The translations under genes and the position numbers were made by a program. Below the pieces are notes generated by a model that had not been told where the DNA came from, did not search any database, and worked only from the letters and a program-made list of their open reading frames with translations. Below, piece by piece: positions 55,316 through 64,000 of a DNA stretch of 64,000 nt. Every line of letters starts with the position of its first letter. The stretch's first letter is position 1. Source of the DNA: Anisus vortex (lineage: Eukaryota > Mollusca > Gastropoda > Planorbidae); the NCBI GenBank assembly GCA_949126835.1, contig OX421506.1, positions 16,498,447 to 16,562,446 of the forward strand, in the 5' to 3' direction.

Positions 55316-55835
55316 GTATTTGAGTATAATTATTTTTAATTAACATTATGGTGTGTCAGCATTATGGTGTAAGTTCAATAGTGACTATGTGCCAAAACAA
55401 AGGGGAGTGGAGAAGTTTAAATAGGAAATTGAGTGTGCAGGAATTAGTCATGGGTCGTTGTCTGTTATGATGCACAGTTTTGTGCTGAAGACATAACACA
55501 TTTTTATTTGTTTTTGGCTTTATCTGCGTAGCTAATCACAGAAACTGGAGGTATCTGATAATCTGACATGAATAAATATCAAGGTACAAGGGTTAATATT
55601 CCAACTGGAACAGCGTTAGGTTGTAAACAGGATTTTTTCATCAAGGAGGACCAAATCTGGGCCTCTGGTTTGTACATTTTATTAAAAAAATGGCTAAATT
55701 CACAGAATAATTTGTAATTCTTCATTCTAGCCGTGTTAGTTAAGTTTACACAATCGAAAATGATATAAGTATATGAGCCTTTTGAAAACGAAACAAGTAA
55801 TTTCTGATTTATATATCTATCTATCTATCTATCTA

Positions 55836-55975
<140 letters not shown>

Positions 55976-56079
55976 TATATGACACCTCAGTTTAAATCAC
56001 AAACAAAAATATGTATCGATATACCTACATAATTTCTCGTATAAAGTACATTTCGATATTTTTTTTTTCTCCTTTTAAG

Positions 56080-56205
56080 GGAATGCAAGCTTTGGAAAAT
56101 GAACTAGATATTCTCAGTAAAATACGACATGAAAGGATTGTACAGTACTATGGAAGTCGACAAGAGAATGATGTGCAGTATATTTTTCTGGAATACATGC
56201 CAGCA
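56080..56205 (+). CDS. Copy B exon 3 (donor site mutated)
   Basis: TTTTAAG acceptor after a long T tract; 42 codons ending FLEYMPA, followed by ATAAAT where GT is expected. A (TA)n run of about 135 bp lies just upstream in the intron. Confidence 0.8.
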
Positions 56206-57051
56206 ATAAATTTGTTATTTTCCAAAAAAATATATGTTTTCCTATAGTAAAATCTATAGGCTATAAATAATCAATTATATTAATAAATGACCTTTGGAAT
56301 AGTCGCGTGTTGAGGAAGATTTGAGTCACGACCCTTTCATGTGACTTGTGTTTGAACATTATTATTTGACGTGACTGAAATCTGTCTCAATATTAATGCG
56401 GGCAGGCTCGTGGTTTAGCCATACCTAGCAAATAAAAAGAGTAGTGCGAGAGACAGACGGATAGATTAATTATTCTTCTGCTGTTGGCATCGTTGAGTTA
56501 TAGGCGTGGCCTTGTGTAATGCTCTGATTCGACTTGATAGTCAAACAAATTTATATTTAGTTTATTTATAGTGAGTTCGTCGCTCTAAAGGGCGCTTTAT
56601 TATTTCAATTCACATATATGGCAACAGACATCGGTTATAATAATTGAAGAAGATACTGGTGTAACGCTATATTCTTTTTTGTTAATGCGTAAAATCCATT
56701 ACATCAGTAATAGAAAATGGCGTGAACTGATACATCTATTATGTGGAATATATTCCAATACAAACAGCGAATATTCTACGTACAGCTTCACGTACTTCCT
56801 CCGCTGAGCCTAAAAGTTAGACTGAATGAAAAACAAAACACAATACGAAGAAAAACAAGCGGCATAATGAGATAAGCTACCGCTGACAACGCAGTCGCTC
56901 GTTTGTAGGCCTATTATTTAGGTCATATTGACTTTTTTTTCTTTTAAAGAGGCTACACATATTTTAAAAACATACTAATATAGAAATGTAAGCTTATGTA
57001 AAATCGTTTAGTTGTGTAAAAAAAAAATTGAAATTAATTTTTTAAACATAG

Positions 57052-57181
57052 GGTTCAGTGTCTGATCACATGGACAAATACGGTAAATTGAGAGAGGAAG
57101 CTACTTCTAAAGTTACAAAACAAACCCTGGAAGGTTTGGACTTTCTTCACAACAGAGAAATAGTACATCGAAATATTAAAG
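57052..57181 (+). CDS. Copy B exon 4 (HRN)
   Basis: CATAG acceptor, GTAATA donor; GSVSDHMDKYGKLREEAT and EIVHRNIK. Confidence 0.88.
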
Positions 57182-57220
57182 GTAATAAGTAGTTCGGAGT
57201 TATGTTTAACACTATTTTAA

Positions 57221-57251
<31 letters not shown>

Positions 57252-57470
57252 TAATATTTGTATAGCGCTGCCAACAAACATAATGTAAGCTCAGAGCGCG
57301 TTTAACATACAACTAAGAATACGGATATTACCCTAGGCCAGGTGACAGAGCTAAATTGATGATTAAAAAAGACAAAACAAATAAATGTAGTATTAACCGA
57401 CCCAACCCATAAATAAGACAGTAAGTTTCTAAAGCATGTTAAATGTTATCTAAGGTAAATATTGAAATAA

Positions 57471-57473
57471 TGA

Positions 57474-57524
<51 letters not shown>
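57471..57524 (+). repeat. (TA)n microsatellite
   Basis: TATATA run in copy B intron 4. Confidence 0.95.
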
Positions 57525-57526
<2 letters not shown>

Positions 57527-57582
57527 GTTTTCGAAAATAATACTATGAATCATTAAAATTAATATACATTTCATGTATACAG

Positions 57583-57760
57583 CTGCAAATATTCTTATGG
57601 ACACACACGGCAACATTAAACTTGCAGACTTTGGAATTTCTAAGTACATGAATAATATTAAAATAAGTGGTGGATTGAATGCATCAGTTGAAGAAATAGC
57701 TTACTGGATGGCACCAGAAGTTGTTAGAGGTGAAGACTATAATGGAACTGCAGATTTGTG
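57583..57760 (+). CDS. Copy B exon 5 (DFG to APE)
   Basis: ATACAG acceptor, GTAAGA donor; ADFGISKYMNN and IAYWMAPEVV. Confidence 0.88.
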
Positions 57761-58167
57761 GTAAGATATACGGGCTCATTTGGTAGAGCTAGAATTATTA
57801 AGAAGGATGAATAGCAAAGTAATAATATAACAGTAAGCAAAACATTCTAACCGAGTGATACAATAATCTATTGCATACTAACAAAAGACACAAAAATAAA
57901 ACACTTTACCTATTTTTTTATAAAATCATTATTTTAATTTGACTAATGGGCCTAAAAATTATATTTTTTCCCAATGGGACTTAAGGCATGAATTTCCATA
58001 GAAAAATTCCAACTTAACATTATACAGAGCTCTAAGCAAACTGCAAGACAATAGAACAATGATAATCATAGGATGCAATATTGCTCTATATAGAAGGAGC
58101 GTATGAGAAAAGCTATAGATAAACAGATAAAAAAAACAGTGAAAATATTGTTCTCTTTGCATTACAG

Positions 58168-58396
58168 GGGTCTGGGATGTACTGTTGTGGAGATGATGAC
58201 CTTAAGTCCTCCATTCAAAGAACACTATATAGTAACTGCTATTTACAAAATCGGCAACGGAGAACAACCAAAATACCATCTGCCTAGTGGGTCATCGGAG
58301 AATATTAAACAATTTCTTAATATAGTTTTTCAACAGACCAGTTCAAGGCGAACTTCTGCAAGGAGTTTACTCAAACATGCTTTTGTCAAAGTATAA
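58168..58396 (+). CDS. Copy B exon 6 (C-lobe, stop)
   Basis: TTACAG acceptor; GLGCTVVEMMTLSPPF to LLKHAFVKV and TAA. Confidence 0.88.
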
Positions 58397-58414
58397 AATC
58401 AGTGTATGTTCTAT

Positions 58415-58645
58415 AGGAAATCTATAGGAAAAATGGTATAGAAAGACTGGCTCTGTGTGGGAAAATATCTGGTAAGAGAGACAGAGGAAGACAAAGGCTA
58501 ACATATGTAGAAAGCCTGAACGAATGGGCCACGAACAAAAACATAAGTAATAATAACTTTCTGCAAAAAGCTAACAACAGGAAAGAATGGAGAGTCATGA
58601 CCGCCGATGTCTGTTCCAGACCTGGCACCTAAAGAAGAAGAAGTA
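58415..58645 (+). mobile_element. LINE C-terminal fragment
   Basis: Reads with frameshifts RLALCGKIS, SLNEWATNKNISNNNFLQKA and KEWRVMTADVC, then (AAG)n. Same family as 36585-37030 in reverse. It begins within 20 bases of the copy B stop codon and may be part of its 3' UTR. Confidence 0.75.
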
Positions 58646-59099
58646 TGTTCTATAGAGCACAACATGATGCAGTTTTTTTTTAACTGATCAAACAATTTAA
58701 ATGTGTCTTAAATTTGCCGAAATGTAAGCAAATTGGTATAATAGTATAGTTTTCCCTTATGGAAAAAAAAACAAAACAACCTTCAATATCATTATATTCC
58801 GAGTTTTGAAGTTAGTTTACTATTGCTGGAGAAATTATTTTTTTCGTCTAGTGATGTTTTCGATAATATTTTAAGTACATGGTCTTAGACTAATCTAAGT
58901 CTAAGTGTTTTTTTCAGCATTAAAGTTTATAATTAATATTTTTACACCTTCATTTTTGATTTTTTGAAAGGGCTTTTGTAAACCTATTTTTGGAAAAAAA
59001 TAGCAAAGTTGTTGTTGTTTTTTTATCTTTTATAAACCAAAAAAATGTGTTAGTTTTAAATGTCTGGGACTAAATATCCCCAATTGCAGACCCTCAAGA

Positions 59100-59237
59100 A
59101 AACATTATGACAACAATCAAATAATGGCGCATACTGACATGGTTCCGTTATGTGTTGCGGCATAATAACTTGCCAAAAACAAACCTCCTAGGCACTGTAG
59201 AAGACGATGGTACGACAACATAAAATATTGGACAGGG
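59100..59237 (+). mobile_element. LINE C-terminal fragment adjoining minisatellite
   Basis: Reads LPKTNLLGTVEDDG and, in a shifted frame, IKYWTGLQL, the end of a non-LTR ORF2. It runs directly into the 48-bp repeats, whose unit is the next stretch of the same coding sequence. Confidence 0.65.
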
Positions 59238-59648
59238 CTGCAGTTGACTCACCTATTGACAACCGCTCAAGATAGTCAAAAGTGAAGAAAGTTGACTCAC
59301 CTATTGACAACCGCTCAAGATAGGCAAAAGTGAAGAAAGTTGACTCACCTATTGACAACCGCTCAAGATAGGCAAAAGTGAAGAAAGTTGACTCACCTAT
59401 TGACAACCGCTCAAGATAGGCAAAAGTGTAGAAAGTTGACTCACCTATTGACAACCGCTCAGGATAGGCAAAAGTGAAGAAAGTTGACTCACCTATTGAC
59501 AACCGCTCAAGATAGACAAAGTGAAGAAAGTTGACTCACCTATTGACAACCGCTCAAGATAGGCAAAAGTGAAGAAAGTTGACTCACCTATTGACAACCG
59601 CTCAAGATGGGCAAAAGTGAAGAAAGTTGACTCACCTATTGACAAAGT
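59238..59648 (+). repeat. 48-bp minisatellite, about 8.5 copies, derived from LINE coding sequence
   Basis: Unit GTTGACTCACCTATTGACAA then CCGCTCAAGATAGGCAAAAG and TGAAGAAA. On the + strand each unit translates to LTHLLTTAQDRQK, a stop, then RK, in line with the WTG...AQDRxxWRK ending of related LINEs. The minus strand is open but shows no independent protein signal. Confidence 0.92.
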
Positions 59649-60059
59649 TGATTCAAATTGTTGTTGTTGTTACCCGATTATTTCTATAACTAGTGGTTAC
59701 GCCTGTCCAACTGACGGAGAAACGAATGACTACAATGTGTTTTGTTAAGAGAAAATAAAATAAAATTACAATAAAAACTGCAGTGAGAAAGTTTATGTTG
59801 ATATTTAGTTTGTTTGACATTACGTCATATGCTATTTACGCCGCGTTAATTGACAAGTCTTAATTAGGCATGATCTTTTGAACTGGTGAGATCGTGAACT
59901 TCCGGTTATATTTTTAAATGTTTAATTTTTTTAGGCATTTCCGTAAACAAAAAAGCATGCTTTTGCTGGTTATTGACAGTTGATTTCAACCTCGACGGCT
60001 AGTTGTAGTCTTTTAGAATTATACAAAGGATACAATATTAGTTATGAGTAATCCGTTTT

Positions 60060-60250
60060 TAACATCAAAAGTGAGTAGGCGATAATTAAAACTCAAGTGT
60101 TTCGGACATACCGATACCATCACAGGAAAATCAGACGTCACCTGTGCCTCCCAGCAACTCGAACATCAGGTCGTGTTAGGCGTGTTCCAGAACGATTTGG
60201 ATCTTTGGCCACCTTGAAATTAAAGGGAAAGAATGTTGCAATCATTATGT
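60060..60250 (+). mobile_element. Possible end of an LTR-retroelement polyprotein
   Basis: Reads TRTSGRVRRVPERFG; an RxGRxxRxPxRF motif is common at the very C-terminus of Gypsy/BEL pol proteins. No integrase or RT is recognised upstream, so this would be a small remnant. Confidence 0.35.
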
Positions 60251-60981
60251 CTATTTGTTGTGTTGTTTTCCATTGTGTGAACTGTGAGAGTGATGCCCCT
60301 TTTATTGTTGACCCATAATTCCCTAGTAAGTGAGCGACGTCCTTGTTCTACAATTTTTGAATGTACTAGTCTTCATTACAGAATAAAGCCTGAGTACAAT
60401 TATACACTACGTCTTTACATTTCTCGATTTGTTACAAACTTTAATCCCCAACAAATATTCGTACAACCAGTAACCTAGCACACAGACATGTTTCGAATAA
60501 AATGATCGAATTCGACCGGAAATGTTTTTTCTTGTGAACTTTTATGCATGCACACACGTTCAGACTTTTCAATAAACAACTGAATACAAGGGGAATTATT
60601 GAAAGCCTCGCGTTCAACATAGTTAAGGGCTTTAACATACAGTGATTATGAATAGGTTTAAGTTTACTTAAAATAAACTAACCCGATTTTTATTATACTC
60701 CCTTTATTTGTAAACTACGTTTACCATCATGTAATTAAATAATGTATAAGAAATATCTTTTGTTTTAGTCTTATTTGGTACTAAGTATTATTTTCCAATC
60801 ATAATATATATTATTTGTAAGGAACATTGTTTACAAAGCTAGAGCGGCAAGTTTGATGACGTCATATCTCAGCGCATCCTTTTTTTTTCTAGCTTTGGCC
60901 CGCAAAAACCATAACAAGTTGGAACGGCATTTTCAACATAAAACCAAACCAAAGACCATTTATCTATGAAGTGTTTGTTAA

Positions 60982-61054
60982 GCCTTCCCGTACCGACCTA
61001 CTTCTATCTATGCTGCCTTCAGTTCCGCTATTTACGCGCCCGGGACTGTAAGGG
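60982..61054. mobile_element. 73-bp piggyBac-like MITE, second copy (reverse of 14162-14234)
   Basis: Flanked by TTAA at 60978-60981 and 61055-61058. Interior CTACTTCTATCTATGCTGCC matches the reverse complement of the first copy, and the right end reads CGGGACTGTAAGGG. Same length as the first copy. Confidence 0.75.
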
Positions 61055-61360
61055 TTAAATTTTGAAAAAAATATCATAATAGTTTTTACTTTGTTTTTAA
61101 TTTAGGCCTATATTTCTTTGTCTCACGCTCTCTTTCTCTTTGGTTATCTCTTAAAGTTGTTTTTTTTCAGTCGTTAAGCTGGTAAAACCTCATTGAAACG
61201 TTCCAAGGTGAGTCAGCTGGAATCCAAAGCTATATTTTAACACAATGGAACAAGACGCTTTAGGAGATACTGATAAGGAAAAAATCAAGAAATAGAAGAT
61301 GAATTCTAAGAAAAGAAGCACACAACCATCTAAGGGGTAGTCCTTCAAATGATTTTGATA

Positions 61361-61982
61361 TGTTATGGACTCTTTATGATGACTATTATTACGACTCGTT
61401 AAATCGGATTCAATGAATATAGTTGTATCTTTATTAGAAGTCTCTAGATTCTGCTAATCTGTAGCCCAAGCTAGGGGTTCCTTGACTGACAGGTCTATGC
61501 AGCAATGTAGTTATATTCGTGATAATTATCTTCAACACCTTTCTCAACAATGTTAGATCAAACAACTCCAGTTGTTGAATAAACAATTTTATTTAAATTG
61601 TAGACTCAATATAAACGATCAATAAACTTCATCAACTGATGGCAACATAAGTTTCAATAAAATGGCATATAATATACAAATCAATATAGCGACTTCACTC
61701 GACAAACTTCCGAACTGAACTAATTTTAAGGAGGTCAGGACTTTACAAAGAAAACTATCATCGAAGATTCTACAGGGTCTTAATACGCATTTTAACCTCT
61801 TTCTCTATATAATACTGCGATTCAGAGTTATTCTCCAATTTCCACGGGGTTGGACGAATTATTTTATTTAAACTGCCCTCAGGGCACAAAGGTCAAACCT
61901 TGGTCGCCTTGGACTCTGATACGCACTTGTTAAGAGGTCAATGCCTTACTACGTCATTCATTTATGACCGATATTCGTAACA
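61361..61982 (-). mobile_element. Solo LTR, reverse orientation, 622 bp
   Basis: On the minus strand it begins TGTTACGAATATCGG, a Gypsy-like LTR start, and ends ...CATAACA. GATA flanks both ends (61357-61360 and 61983-61986), a 4-bp duplication. No coding sequence. Confidence 0.65.
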
Positions 61983-62239
61983 GATACAATGTGAGAAGAA
62001 TAGGACTGGTACGCCTTTCATGCTAATCGATAATAACATCTCCAACATAATGCACAAAATGATACAGAAATCCTTTCCAAATTATTAGGTTAGGAGAGCC
62101 ACATTCCGCGTGCAAGTAAACATAACCATTAGGCCTAAAGACTGAATTATTAATTTAAAAACAAAAAGTTGCAACCACTAATAGGCCTATCATTAGGCCT
62201 CATTGGCTTTTTCTTCAGAATATTGGCTTTTTTTCTCGT

Positions 62240-62299
62240 TAAGAAAACATTTGCATTATCAACATATATAATTACCGTGAGTTTGTTTATATGTTTGTT

Positions 62300-62332
<33 letters not shown>

Positions 62333-63230
62333 GTTTGTTCGCTATAGGCTCCTAAGCCGTTTGACTATTCGGGCCAAAAATTAAATGTATAAATTGGAAA
62401 CGTCCTCCAAAAGATAATTTTATTTTATCACTTATAATCATAAATGTGTTGATTTAAAAAATCCAAAATGTCATATCCATCTATGCAAATAAATATAACG
62501 GTACATAGCAAATGGCCATTTCCGTTCATTTACTATATTGAACGCGACATTCACTATGTTGAACGCGAGGGTCTTTCCGGGTTTTCCCAATTCTACTGTT
62601 GTTTTTTTAATGTGGCGAGACCTTTTTTAAAAGCTACGCACTGCAATTTGGCTTAGAGAGTTTCAATGGTTTACTTTAAACAAAATACTAGCGTATGACG
62701 TAATGTCTATGAAATTATTTTTTCATTATTGATGTTTGCATTATCCTTTTAAGTAAAAGTAACCAAATGTTTTAATTATTTAATGGATTTACGTTGTTAT
62801 TGGAGAATATCCTTTAAAAGGCGACTTTATACACCCTATAAATTAAATGATACGAATTATAAAAAAACAAGTTAGGCTTATAAATGATTACTTTCAAATA
62901 CCGGGTACCATAAGATTGACAGCAACAATATAAAATAAAAACTAAATACCGAAAGAAACATTATCAATACTGTTTTATTGATACAATAAGCAAGAACAAA
63001 AATTAAATACCGAAAAAATCTTTCTCACTTTAGTTTTTATTTCATTGAAATATTATTTTCTATTTTTTTTAAATATTTTTTACCTTTTTTATTGTTTTGT
63101 ATTTATGTTTTTTTTTCTTTCAGATTGTATATTATTTTTAATTTAATATAATTAATAACAAGTCAAGTCAACACAACTGTTCGCTACATTTTAATATCGA
63201 ATTTAAAAGTCTCTTTAAAAAACCCGGACT
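62240..63230 (+). repeat. Start of a possible third tandem unit
   Basis: Parallels 49590-50060: CTCCTAAGCCGTTTGACTA, TATAAATTGGAAACGTCC, the T-rich TTTATTGTTT(A/T)GTATTT stretch and the TTGACAGCAACAAT phrase. The offset of about 12.6 kb equals the kinase duplication period. Confidence 0.6.
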
Positions 63231-64000
63231 AGCCTTTCGGCTCTTGTGTCAAGGGCGTAACGCTTAGGATTGAGCAATCTCTGTCCAGGCCCCAGCCACC
63301 CAACGACACGCCTAAGGCGTGGCGTGCCGTGTAACGGGGAAGGTTTCCGCAGCCCAGCGATCGTTCACTGCGGTTCCCCTAAGGATCATTATCGTAGTGG
63401 CTCGCCCGTATACCTGCACTGTCACCCGGTAGCACAAATCCTATACTATAGGTACATGCATCCAGGCACCGGGTGGTTCTCGAGACGGGATTGCAGCGTC
63501 CATTGCTTCCTCCCCCTGTGCCCCATGCGTTCGCCCGCCAGTGTATTCTTAATGGGAATGTATCGGCGGTTTACACACTACGCCAGTCCTTGAGGCCACA
63601 ATTCTTATGCATATGTCAGGTTCAGGTCGACCAGAAACAAAAAAAAAATAACAAAAACTAAATACCGAAAGAAACATTCTCAACACTGTTTTATTAATAC
63701 AATAAGCAAGAACAAAAATTAAATACCGAAAAAATCGTTATCACTTTAGTTTGTATTGTATTGAAATATTATTTTCTACGCTTTTTTTATTATTTACCTT
63801 TTATTGTTTGGTATTGTGGTTTTTTTTTCTTTTAGATAGTATATTATTGTTAATTTAATAGGCTATTTTTAATAACAAGTCAAGTCAACACAACTGTTTG
63901 CTACGTTATAATATCAGACGCTTGACAGTAACAATTATTATGCATATGCCAGGGTCAGAAACAATTAAAAAGAACAAAAACTAAATGCCGAAAAGAAACG
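62940..64000 (+). repeat. Local direct repeat, about 715 bp offset
   Basis: AACTAAATACCGAAAGAAAC with (A/T)TTGATACAATAAGCAAGAAC and AACAAGTCAAGTCAACACAA occur first at about 62940-63180 and again at about 63657-63900, with the GC-rich repeat between. The text continues to the window edge. Confidence 0.8.
63230..63600. repeat. Dispersed GC-rich repeat, copy 2 (also at 43995-44460)
   Basis: CGTATACCTGCACTGTCACC, GTAGCACAAAT and CTTAATGGGAATG parallel the copy in kinase intron 3. It interrupts a local direct repeat, 62940-63210 against 63650-63910. Confidence 0.6.

Noticed and set aside
59188..59502. Minus-strand repeat protein (ERLSIGESTFFTFAYL)
   Set aside because: Antisense of a 48-bp minisatellite derived from LINE coding DNA.

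Overview
The window is nuclear DNA from an animal, most probably a heterobranch (pulmonate-type) gastropod mollusc. It is AT-rich, its genes are split by GT-AG introns of hundreds to thousands of bases, and it carries dispersed tRNA-derived SINEs, several non-LTR families, hAT elements and minisatellites. The snail assignment is an inference from gene and repeat style. There is no bacterial-type organisation.

Left third (about 755-19779, + strand): eleven proposed exons of one secreted M12B (reprolysin/ADAM-like) metalloproteinase. The phases agree through all exons if a 41-base micro-exon is accepted. The catalytic domain carries HEIGHILGSVH across an intron, followed by an ADAMTS-like cysteine-rich region, two small Cys-rich modules and an acidic tail. 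The N-terminal part lies left of the window. Its 7 kb intron is a nest of transposons: a LINE with an inverted 5' segment is interrupted by two hAT elements, each with an 8-bp target duplication. The second hAT is itself split by a TG...CA insertion with a 5-bp duplication, probably a solo LTR.

Middle (26241-34928): an LTR retrotransposon whose two 1.33 kb LTRs differ by one base that I can see. Its gag-pol frame runs SAP-like/SCAN-like Gag, zinc knuckle, protease, INTEGRASE, then REVERSE TRANSCRIPTASE and RNase H. This is the Ty1/copia-like order inside a Ty3/Gypsy-type element, as in the Gmr1-like group. The frame is cut by two in-frame stop codons.

Right part (about 38.6-64 kb): a tandem duplication with a period of about 12-13 kb. 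Each unit holds one small, kinase-domain-only gene related to MAP3K2/3 (MEKK). Both copies have HRN in place of HRD, so both are predicted pseudokinases. The left copy (40894-46496) is intact at every splice site examined. The right copy (53922-58396) has lost a P-loop glycine and the GT donor of its third exon. Sequence shared between 49.6-50.1 kb and 62.2-64 kb suggests that a third unit begins at the right edge.

The rest is intergenic or intronic sequence with SINEs, LINE tails, piggyBac-like and hAT MITEs, a reverse-oriented solo LTR and several minisatellites, two of which arose inside LINE coding sequence. Exon calls come from reading frame, splice consensus and motif recognition by eye; no alignments were run.
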